Source: Pannonibacter indicus (GTDB lineage: Bacteria > Pseudomonadota > Alphaproteobacteria > Rhizobiales > Stappiaceae). From it: a stretch of 64,000 nucleotides of DNA. The DNA lies in the NCBI RefSeq assembly GCF_001418225.1, contig NZ_LIPT01000002.1, positions 124,001 through 188,000 of the forward strand, written 5' to 3'. A program made the position numbers and the translations under genes. Below the pieces are notes generated by a model. The model had not been told where the DNA came from. It did no database searches and was given only the letters and a program-made list of their open reading frames with translations. Position 1 is the first letter of the stretch; each line of letters opens with the position of its first letter. Below, piece by piece: positions 10,098 to 17,381 of the stretch.

Positions 10098-10361
10098 AAA
10101 CAAAGACTTGGCAGAACGATTTATTTTGGACCGTGAATTTAAGCAAAACTGTGACGCAGAGCACTTTGTCTTTCGCAGATCACACCCACATGACAGACGG
10201 GCGCCGAGGTTCCCGCCTTACAAAAACGGCGGCTAATGGAACCGGCAGAAGATTAAAGAGTTGGTATGCAATTGCCTTTGCCTTATTTTATGCGCAATTG
10301 CGGGGCCAAAGGCTGAAGGTGAGTTACGACATTGACGGATCAAAGGACGAAGACCCGCATC

Positions 10362-11060
10362 ATGCCGACTATTGCACTCGTCGACGATGACCGTAACATC
10401 CTGACTTCGGTTTCCATTGCACTGGAATCGGAAGGATACAGGGTCCAGACCTATACGGATGGCGCTTCCGCCCTGGATGGTCTTCTCAGCGACACCCCCA
10501 ATCTCGCGATCTTCGACATCAAGATGCCGCGGATGGACGGGATGGAACTGCTGCGCCGCCTGCGCCAAACCTCGGATCTGCCGGTGATCTTCCTCACCTC
10601 CAAGGATGACGAGATCGACGAGCTGTTCGGCCTGAAGATGGGCGCGGACGATTTCATCCGCAAACCCTTCTCCCAGCGCCTGCTGGTGGAGCGTGTGCGC
10701 GCCGTGCTGCGCCGGGTACAGCCGCGCGATGCCTCCGCCCCGCGCGAGGATGGCGACAAGCTGCTGGAACGCGGCCAGCTTCTGATGGATCAGGAGCGCC
10801 ACACCTGCACCTGGAACGGCAAGCCGGTGACGCTGACCGTGACCGAGTTCCTCATCCTCTCGGCGCTGGCCCAGCGCCCGGGCGTGGTGAAGAGCCGAAA
10901 TGCACTGATGGATGCGGCCTATGATGATCAGGTCTATGTGGACGACCGGACCATCGACAGCCACATCAAGCGCCTGCGCAAGAAATTCAAGATGGTGGAC
11001 GACGACTTCGACATGATCGAGACCCTTTATGGCGTCGGCTACCGGTTCCGGGAGACCTGA
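10362..11060 (+). CDS. chvI: Two-component response regulator ChvI (OmpR family)
   Basis: DNA-binding response regulator that, with ChvG, controls envelope, exopolysaccharide and acid-stress genes in rhizobia and agrobacteria. The start is placed at the ATG giving [14 protein letters not shown], the normal beginning of ChvI, 232 residues long. The acidic pocket D8-D10 and the phospho-acceptor D52 are visible; the C-terminal half is a winged helix ([14 protein letters not shown]). It is followed 16 bases later by chvG. The upstream neighbour pckA is divergent. Confidence 0.95.
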   Translation: MPTIALVDDDRNILTSVSIALESEGYRVQTYTDGASALDGLLSDTPNLAIFDIKMPRMDGMELLRRLRQTSDLPVIFLTSKDDEIDELFGLKMGADDFIRKPFSQRLLVERVRAVLRRVQPRDASAPREDGDKLLERGQLLMDQERHTCTWNGKPVTLTVTEFLILSALAQRPGVVKSRNALMDAAYDDQVYVDDRTIDSHIKRLRKKFKMVDDDFDMIETLYGVGYRFRET

Positions 11061-11076
11061 GGGTTCCTGACGCCAG

Positions 11077-12987
11077 ATGGCAACTGACACCGGGGAAGAC
11101 ATGCGCCTTCACACGAAGGAGCAAGATGGCAACGCCCGCGCAGAGGACAGCGCGGGCGAACGCACGTCTCCGGCTGCCCTGCGCCACCTTGGCAACCCGC
11201 GCCTGCGCCGGAGGTTCCTGAACCGGGCCGGGGCACTGCTCGGCACCTATGTCTTCTCCTCTCTGACCCGGCGCATCGTGGTGCTGAACCTCGCCGGCCT
11301 CATCGCCCTGGTCTCCGGCATTCTCTACCTGAACCAGTTCCGCGCCGGGCTGATCGACGCCCGTGTGCAGAGCCTTCTGACGCAGGGCGAGATCATCGCC
11401 GGCGCCATCGCCGCCTCGGCCACGGTGGACACGGGCGCCATTACGGTTGACCCGGAACGCCTATTGCAGATGCAGGCGGGCGAAACCCTGATGCCCAGCA
11501 CCACCACGTTGGAATCCCTCGATTTCCCGGTCAATCCCGAGCGTGTCGGGCCGGTGCTGCGGCGGCTGATCTCGCCGACCAAGACCCGCGCCCGGATCTA
11601 TGACACGCAAGGCATGCTGATCCTTGATTCGCGCCAGCTTTACAGCCAGGTGATGCGCTACGACCTGTCCCCGCCCACGGTGCAGGAGGACGGCTTCTTT
11701 GACCGGATCTGGCAGTCGGTGAAGATCTGGCTGCGGCGCGGCGACCTGCCGGTCTATCAGGAAGCCGGTGCCGGTGACGGGCTGATCTATCCTGAGGTGG
11801 AAGCCGCCGTTTCCGGCTCCCCCGCCAGCATCGTGCGCCTGTCGCCGCGCGGCGAGCTGATCGTCTCGGTGGCCGTGCCGATCCAGCGGTTCCGGCAGGT
11901 GGTGGGCGCGCTGCTGCTCTCCACGCAAGGGGGAGACATTGACGCCATCGTCAGCGCCGAACGGATCGCGATCATCCGCGTGTTCATGGTGGCCGCAGGC
12001 GTCATGCTCGTCATGTCGATCCTGACGGCCGGCACCATTGCCGGCCCCGTGCGCCGCCTTGCTGCGGCGGCTGAGCGGGTGCGGCGCGGCGGCAAGTCAC
12101 GTCAGGAGATCCCGGAGTTTTCCGACAGGCAGGACGAAATCGGCCATCTTGCCCGCTCCTTCCGCGACATGACCAATGCGCTCTATAACCGCATGGATGC
12201 CATCGAGCGCTTTGCGGCCGATGTGGCGCATGAATTGAAAAACCCGCTGACCTCGCTGCGCAGCGCCGTGGAAACCCTGCCGCTGGCGAAATCGGACACT
12301 TCGCGCGCGCGCCTGCTGGAGGTGATCCAGCATGACGTGCGCCGCCTCGACCGCCTGATCACCGACATTTCCGATGCCTCGCGGCTGGATGCGGAACTGG
12401 CGCGCGGCAGTGCGGAAGCGCTGGATGCCAGCCGCCTGTTGCGCAATGTTGCCGACATGGCCAACCAGCGTGCCGCCGAAGATGCACCGCGCGTGATCCT
12501 GACCATCGCGGACGTGAAGAATGCGGATGTGAAGGGCAGCAGCACCCGTCAGGACCGGCATGCCGACAAGGCCGCCGAAAAGGCGGAGGAGAAAGGCTAT
12601 CTGATCCTCGGCCATGACAGCCGTCTGGCGCAGGTGATCAACAATCTGATCGACAATGCCCGCTCCTTCTCGCCCCCCGGCGGCACCGTGCGCATTGGCG
12701 CCAGCCGCACAGGCAACACGGTTGTCATCACCGTTGATGATGACGGCCCCGGCATCCGGGCCGAGAAGATCGAGCGCATCTTCGAGCGCTTTTATACCGA
12801 CAGGCCCGATGGCGAGGCCTTCGGCAACAACTCCGGCCTTGGCCTGTCGATCTCGCGCCAGATCATCGAGGCGCACCGGGGCACGATCACGGCGGAAAAC
12901 CGCACTGAGACCGATCCGGAAACCGGTGAGAAGACCATTCTGGGTGCGCGCTTCATCATCACCCTGCCCGCAGGCGGCAGCGCATGA
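11077..12987 (+). CDS. chvG: Sensor histidine kinase ChvG
   Basis: Membrane sensor partner of ChvI, 636 residues. After a basic cytoplasmic N-terminus the first membrane segment lies near residues 65-85 (RIVVLNLAGLIALVSGIL). A periplasmic region of about 210 residues follows, then a second membrane segment (VFMVAAGVMLVMSILTAGTI), a HAMP linker, the H-box FAADVAHELKNPLTSL with H385, and the ATP-binding N box NNLIDNARSFS and G boxes. A segment rich in Lys, Asp and Glu, near residues 485-505, is an insertion in the ATP-binding region. The stop overlaps hprK by four bases. Confidence 0.95.
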   Translation: MATDTGEDMRLHTKEQDGNARAEDSAGERTSPAALRHLGNPRLRRRFLNRAGALLGTYVFSSLTRRIVVLNLAGLIALVSGILYLNQFRAGLIDARVQSLLTQGEIIAGAIAASATVDTGAITVDPERLLQMQAGETLMPSTTTLESLDFPVNPERVGPVLRRLISPTKTRARIYDTQGMLILDSRQLYSQVMRYDLSPPTVQEDGFFDRIWQSVKIWLRRGDLPVYQEAGAGDGLIYPEVEAAVSGSPASIVRLSPRGELIVSVAVPIQRFRQVVGALLLSTQGGDIDAIVSAERIAIIRVFMVAAGVMLVMSILTAGTIAGPVRRLAAAAERVRRGGKSRQEIPEFSDRQDEIGHLARSFRDMTNALYNRMDAIERFAADVAHELKNPLTSLRSAVETLPLAKSDTSRARLLEVIQHDVRRLDRLITDISDASRLDAELARGSAEALDASRLLRNVADMANQRAAEDAPRVILTIADVKNADVKGSSTRQDRHADKAAEKAEEKGYLILGHDSRLAQVINNLIDNARSFSPPGGTVRIGASRTGNTVVITVDDDGPGIRAEKIERIFERFYTDRPDGEAFGNNSGLGLSISRQIIEAHRGTITAENRTETDPETGEKTILGARFIITLPAGGSA

Positions 12988-13469
12988 GCGGCCATGCAGC
13001 TCATGGCGGCCTGCTGGTGCATGGCTGCGCGGTCATCCTCGGCACCACGGGTGTGCTGATCCGCGGCCCCTCGGGCTCCGGCAAGTCGAGGCTGGCGGCA
13101 GAACTGGTCGAGCGGGCTGGCCGCAACGGCCATTTCGCCGCCCATGTGGCCGATGACCAGTGCCTGCTGGATGCCACAGAGGCAGGTCTGAGGGCGCGGG
13201 CGCCGCAGACCATCTCCGGGCTGGCGGAGCTGCGCGGGCGCGGCATCGTGCCGGTTCTCCATGAGCCTGCGGCCCTGATCAGCCTTGTGGCCGATCTTGA
13301 GCCGGCAGCAGAACTCGAGCGCATGCCGGAGGCAGATGCCCTTTCCACGGTGCTGCTGGACCGGCTGATTGCCCGCCAGCCGGTGCCCTCCGGCGATGCG
13401 GCAGGCGCAGTGGCCTTGATCCGGGAGGCCCTGCGCGCGATTTATCCGGGAAAGCGGCCGCCTGTTTAG
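12984..13469 (+). CDS. hprK: HPr kinase/phosphorylase, short alphaproteobacterial form
   Basis: Phosphorylates HPr on its regulatory serine. It has 161 residues, about half the length of the Firmicutes enzyme, because the N-terminal domain is absent, as is usual in alphaproteobacteria. The P-loop GPSGSGKS is at residues 28-35 and the family stretch RGIVPVLHEPAAL follows the catalytic region. It is coupled to chvG by an ATGA overlap and lies upstream of EIIA and HPr, so the block links a two-component system to the regulatory phosphotransferase system. Confidence 0.92.
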   Translation: MSGHAAHGGLLVHGCAVILGTTGVLIRGPSGSGKSRLAAELVERAGRNGHFAAHVADDQCLLDATEAGLRARAPQTISGLAELRGRGIVPVLHEPAALISLVADLEPAAELERMPEADALSTVLLDRLIARQPVPSGDAAGAVALIREALRAIYPGKRPPV

Positions 13470-13603
13470 GCCGTGTTAATGAGAAAACTGCTTGCTTTGG
13501 GCGCCACGCTTGCCGACATTGCGGCAACAGCGTTCAGATCCGGCGCAAGCCCCGGGAAACCGGACAGACCGGACCCACGACGAAAGACACAGGTCGGCAA
13601 GGC

Positions 13604-14008
13604 ATGATTGGACTGGTACTCGTGACCCATGGCCGCTTGGCGGAAGAGTTCAAGGCGGCACTTGAGCACGTGGTTGGCCCGCAGACGCAGGTCGCAACGA
13701 TTGCGATCGGCCCGGAGGACAACATGGAGCAGCGCCGCCAGGATATCCTCGGCGCTGTCGAGGAGGTGAACACCGGCGCAGGTGTCGTGCTCCTGACCGA
13801 CATGTTCGGCGGCACGCCCTCGAACCTCGCCATCTCCGTAATGGACGGCAAGACCATCGAGGTAATTGCCGGGGTGAACCTGCCGATGCTGATCAAGCTG
13901 GCGAGCGTGCGCGCCGACCGGGGCCTTGCCGATGCGGTGGAGGAAGCCCGCAAGGCCGGCCAGAAATACATCTCCGTCGCCAGCCAGGTTCTGTCCGGCA
14001 ACGGCTGA
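13604..14008 (+). CDS. PTS fructose/mannose-type EIIA component
   Basis: A 134-residue EIIA of the mannose family; H9 in MIGLVLVTHGRLAEEF is the expected phosphorylation site, and the second signature is LLTDMFGGTPSNLA. No sugar permease (EIIB/C/D) is nearby, so it probably acts as a phosphate acceptor for regulation rather than in transport, as described for the incomplete PTS of rhizobia. It is preceded by a 134-base gap after hprK and followed by the HPr gene. Confidence 0.92.
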   Translation: MIGLVLVTHGRLAEEFKAALEHVVGPQTQVATIAIGPEDNMEQRRQDILGAVEEVNTGAGVVLLTDMFGGTPSNLAISVMDGKTIEVIAGVNLPMLIKLASVRADRGLADAVEEARKAGQKYISVASQVLSGNG

Positions 14009-14040
14009 CGCCAGCGCCCCGAAGAAAGTCACTGACCACG

Positions 14041-14334
14041 ATGGATGCCGCGCCAAACATGACACGCCTCGAACGCAGCCTGCTGATCGTCAACCAGCGC
14101 GGTCTCCACGCCCGCGCCTCCGCCAAGCTGGTGAAGCTGGTGGATACGTTCAACGCGGATGTGCGCGTGTCAAAGGACGGACAGACCGTCGGCGGCACCT
14201 CGATCATGGGCCTGATGATGCTGGCCGCAGCACCCGGCTGCTGCATCCACGTGGAAGTGACCGGCCCCGAAGCCGAAGCCGCCCTGACCGCCATCGCCGC
14301 GCTTGTGGCGGACAAGTTTGGCGAGGAAGATTGA
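14041..14334 (+). CDS. Phosphocarrier protein HPr
   Basis: A 97-residue HPr. The catalytic histidine is H23 in NQRGLHARASAK, and the regulatory serine that HprK would modify is S54 in TSIMGLMMLAA. It has a slightly extended N-terminus before the fold. It completes the set HprK-EIIA-HPr; EI is not in the window. After its stop codon the base composition drops to AT-rich for about 100 bases, where the toxin-antitoxin remnant begins. Confidence 0.94.
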   Translation: MDAAPNMTRLERSLLIVNQRGLHARASAKLVKLVDTFNADVRVSKDGQTVGGTSIMGLMMLAAAPGCCIHVEVTGPEAEAALTAIAALVADKFGEED

Positions 14335-14468
14335 GGGGCGCTGCTTCCTCACACGCTCAACCGGGATATTACATCTATTTATATTTGCAGTTTTTATCTT
14401 TCTCATTTGACCGGCTTCAGTTCTGGCCGATACTTTATCTGAAGCTTGACGCATAAGGGTGCTCACTA

Positions 14469-15157
14469 ATGAGTGCGCCATCAGCAGCCATTGGAACGGG
14501 TTTCTATACGGCAGGCGACGCAGCCCGCCTGCTTGGCATACCTGTGCGCAGCATCCGCCGCTGGCTTGGCGGCTACAGCTACAAGCATGGTGCGGAACAT
14601 GTTCAAGTGCCCCCCTCTGGCAGCCACAGCTCCAGACAGACGATGACACTCTCGAGTTGGGCTTCAGGGACCTGATAGAACTTCGGTTCGTGAAGGAATT
14701 CATCAGTGCAGGACTTGCAGTCCAGACAATCAGGCGCTGTCTCATCCATGCTCAGGAGTGTGTCGGGGCCTCACATCCATTTTCGACCCAGCGCTTCCTG
14801 ACCGATGGACGGACCATATTTCTCAACAGTGTTTCACCTGACGACCAGGAAACACTGCTTGACCTGCGCCAGAAACAATATGTCCTGAAGAGCGTGATTG
14901 AGCGGACGTTCAAGGATCTTGATATTGAAGAGGGCTCGGTTACCCGCTGGCGGCCGTTCAAGGGAAAGCCTTCCATCATCATCGACCCGGACCTTGTTTT
15001 CGGCCAGCCAACGACTGCTCACTACAACATTCCCACCATTACCCTGGCACAAGCGGTCAAAGCCGAGGGATCAGAGCAGCTGGTTTCAGAACTTTATGAG
15101 GTTCCTGTTCAAGTCGTCCGTGACGCCGTCGCATATGAGGAACAGCTAGCCGCTTGA
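14469..15157 (+). pseudogene. VapB45-like antitoxin (HTH plus DUF433), broken by a frameshift
   Basis: Two overlapping frames together make one antitoxin-like protein. The first frame gives the N-terminal helix-turn-helix (FYTAGDAARLLGIPVRSIRR) and runs to the C6 tract at 14610-14615. The second frame, open from before the tract, continues with LELGFRDLIELRFVKEFI and ends in a DUF433-type domain (IIIDPDLVFGQPTTAHYN). Adding one C to the tract would give a continuous 229-residue protein. DUF433 antitoxins pair with DUF5615 PIN-like toxins, and such a toxin follows directly. The bases before it are AT-rich, unlike the neighbours, which suggests transfer. Decay is more likely than programmed slippage, but a sequencing error cannot be excluded. 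Confidence 0.75.
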
Positions 15158-15550
15158 AAGTGTTGTTTGACCATAATCTGTCACCACGCATTCCCCGGGG
15201 CATTACATGCCTTGATGGGCGATGGATATGAGATCAATGCTCTGAAAGAAAAATTCGATCCCAGCATCAAAGACGTAGATCTTATCACTGCACTTAACCG
15301 CGAAGGGGGCTGGGTTCTGATATCGGGTGACCGGCGCATTACCCGCAACAAGATTGAAAAGTCAGCTTTCCAGTCCTCCAAGATTATCGGGATGTTCCTG
15401 TCATCAGGTCTGTATAAATCGCCCGTCCTGAAACAGGCTGAGCGCCTGATTGCTCTGTGGCCTGCCATAGAATCGATCGCTGCAAATGTCGCACCCGGCT
15501 CGATGTTCGAACTTCCTCTTAAATCGTTGAAGCCATCATCCTTGCGCTGA
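15154..15550 (+). pseudogene. VapC45-like PIN toxin (DUF5615), broken by a frameshift
   Basis: Reading from the TTG at 15154, which overlaps the antitoxin stop, the product begins MKVLFDHNLSPRI, the typical DUF5615 opening with the catalytic-type aspartate. This frame stops after the CCCCGGGG tract near 15190-15197. The remaining codons lie in another frame: ALHALMGDGYEINALKEKF, then DVDLITALNREGGWVLISGD, the acidic active-site region of PIN-like RNases. Removing one G from the tract would restore a 131-residue protein. As written the toxin is inactive. Confidence 0.75.
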
Positions 15551-15596
15551 CGCCCCGCCAACACTCCCTTAACCCCATTCCCACATTTCCTTCCTC

Positions 15597-15616
15597 ATAT
15601 AAAGAAATCTTTATAT
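15597..15616. promoter_or_regulatory. Palindromic operator in the ahcY leader
   Basis: ATATAAAGA-AA-TCTTTATAT is a perfect inverted repeat with a two-base centre, 150 bases before the ahcY start. Palindromes of this AT-rich form upstream of methionine-cycle genes are bound by ArsR-type regulators that sense S-adenosylhomocysteine (SahR type); assigning that protein here is inference. A weak TTGATA...TATATA promoter lies just downstream (15622-15648). The rest of the 216-base leader shows no recognisable riboswitch or gene. Confidence 0.6.
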
Positions 15617-15766
15617 CCGCATTGATAGGGCTGAAAGGCCGCTATATAAGGAGCGGAACGGGATTCCGGGGCTGTTGCCGTGAGGCGGGCAGGCCTGGCC
15701 GGGTGCAGTGCACCTTCGTGCCGCCGTTGGGTGGCTGCTGAAAACAGATCAGAACAGGATCAGGTC

Positions 15767-17155
15767 ATGACCGACTATATCGTCAAGGACATCAAGCTCG
15801 CCGATTGGGGCCGGACGGAAATCGAGATCGCCGAAACCGAAATGCCGGGCCTGATGGCCAGCCGCGCCGAATTCGCCGCGTCCAAGCCGCTGAAGGGCGC
15901 CCGTATCGCCGGCTCGCTGCACATGACCATCCAGACGGCCGTGCTCATCGAGACGCTGGTGGCCCTTGGCGCCGAAGTCCGCTGGGCATCCTGCAACATC
16001 TATTCCACCCAGGATCAGGCCGCTGCCGCCATTGCCGCTGCCGGCATTCCGGTCTTCGCCATCAAGGGCGAGACGCTGGAAGAATACTGGGACTATGCCG
16101 ACCGGATCTTCGACTTCCCGGAAGGCGCCAACATGATCCTCGACGATGGCGGCGATGCCACGCTCTACATCCTGCTCGGCGCCCGCGTCGAAGCCGGTGA
16201 GACAAGCCTCATCGAAGATCCGAAGTCCGAAGAGGAAGAATACCTCTTTGCCCAGATCAAGAAGCGCATGGCCAAGAACCCAGGCTGGTTCACCAAGCAG
16301 CGCGATCTGATCAAGGGCGTCACCGAAGAGACCACCACGGGCGTGCTGCGCCTTTACGAGATGCAGAAGAAGGGCCAGCTGCCCTTCCCGGCCATCAACG
16401 TGAACGACAGCGTCACCAAGTCCAAGTTCGACAACCGCTATGGCTGCCGTGAATCGCTGGTGGACGGCATCCGCCGCGGCACCGACGTGATGATGTCGGG
16501 CAAGGTCGCCGTGGTTTGCGGCTATGGCGATGTCGGCAAGGGCTCGGCCCAGTCGCTGGCAGGCGCGGGCGCACGCGTCATCGTCACCGAAATCGACCCG
16601 ATCTGCGCCCTGCAGGCCGCCATGGACGGTTTCGAAGTCAAGACGCTGGATCAGGTGGCCGGCACGGCTGACATCTTTGTCACTGCCACCGGCAACAAGG
16701 ACATCATTACCCTCGACCATATGCGGGCGATGAAGGACATGGCGATCGTCTGCAACATCGGTCACTTCGACAACGAGATCCAGGTTGCCGCGCTGAAGAA
16801 CCTGCAGTGGCGCCCGGTGAAGGATCAGGTCGACATGGTCGTCTTCCCGGACGGCAAGCGCATGATCCTTCTGTCGCAGGGCCGCCTCGTCAATCTTGGC
16901 AATGCCACCGGCCATCCGAGCTTCGTGATGTCGGCGAGCTTCACCAACCAGGTGCTGGCGCAGATCGAACTCTTCACCCGTGGTGATCAGTACAAGAATG
17001 AGGTCTATGTGCTGCCGAAGCATCTGGACGAGAAGGTGGCCCGCCTGCACCTCGCCAAGCTGGGCGTCTCGTTAACCGAACTGACGGACGACCAGGCCCA
17101 ATATCTGGGGATTAACAAGACCGGCCCGTTCAAATCGGAGCACTACAAGTACTGA
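15767..17155 (+). CDS. ahcY: Adenosylhomocysteinase
   Basis: Splits S-adenosylhomocysteine into adenosine and homocysteine, removing the product inhibitor of methyltransferases. The start is the ATG giving [16 protein letters not shown], with AGG upstream; the open frame extends 29 codons further but is not family-like. The 462-residue product shows the NAD site [13 protein letters not shown] and ends in the conserved KSEHYKY. It is a single gene behind a palindromic operator and followed by a hairpin and a terminator. Confidence 0.97.
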   Translation: MTDYIVKDIKLADWGRTEIEIAETEMPGLMASRAEFAASKPLKGARIAGSLHMTIQTAVLIETLVALGAEVRWASCNIYSTQDQAAAAIAAAGIPVFAIKGETLEEYWDYADRIFDFPEGANMILDDGGDATLYILLGARVEAGETSLIEDPKSEEEEYLFAQIKKRMAKNPGWFTKQRDLIKGVTEETTTGVLRLYEMQKKGQLPFPAINVNDSVTKSKFDNRYGCRESLVDGIRRGTDVMMSGKVAVVCGYGDVGKGSAQSLAGAGARVIVTEIDPICALQAAMDGFEVKTLDQVAGTADIFVTATGNKDIITLDHMRAMKDMAIVCNIGHFDNEIQVAALKNLQWRPVKDQVDMVVFPDGKRMILLSQGRLVNLGNATGHPSFVMSASFTNQVLAQIELFTRGDQYKNEVYVLPKHLDEKVARLHLAKLGVSLTELTDDQAQYLGINKTGPFKSEHYKY

Positions 17156-17165
17156 TTTCAAGCGC

Positions 17166-17189
17166 GCGGCACACTATATATTGTGCCGC
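17166..17189 (+). other. Hairpin just after ahcY
   Basis: GCGGCACA and TGTGCCGC pair perfectly around an eight-base AT loop, ten bases after the ahcY stop codon. No T run follows, so it is not an intrinsic terminator by itself. It could protect the mRNA 3' end or bind a protein. Confidence 0.55.
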
Positions 17190-17220
17190 ATGGAATCTGA
17201 CTTGCGTAGAAGCACAAATG

Positions 17221-17252
17221 CAGGCCCCGTCCACCCGGACGGGGCCTGTTAA
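17221..17252 (+). terminator. Terminator of ahcY
   Basis: CAGGCCCCGTCC and GGACGGGGCCTG form a 12-bp stem around a four-base loop, followed by TTAACTTTTC. The remaining 130 bases to divL hold no other clear signal. Confidence 0.85.
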
Positions 17253-17381
17253 CTTTTCATCAACAGACTCTTTAGCGCGATTCCCGAACAAGGTATGGTC
17301 AGGACGAATCAGGGGATTGAGGCAGATCCCTGACGACTCCGGCCTCCGGCCGGACTGAATGGCGGCAAAAGAGGTAGGCAG

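Noticed and set aside
14610-14620. Programmed -1 frameshift in the antitoxin at the C6 run
   Set aside because: C runs are poor slippery sites, no stimulatory structure is evident, and the toxin has a second unrelated frameshift, which favours decay or error.
15551-15766. SAH or SAM riboswitch in the ahcY leader
   Set aside because: The known consensus cores were not found; the palindrome explains regulation more simply.
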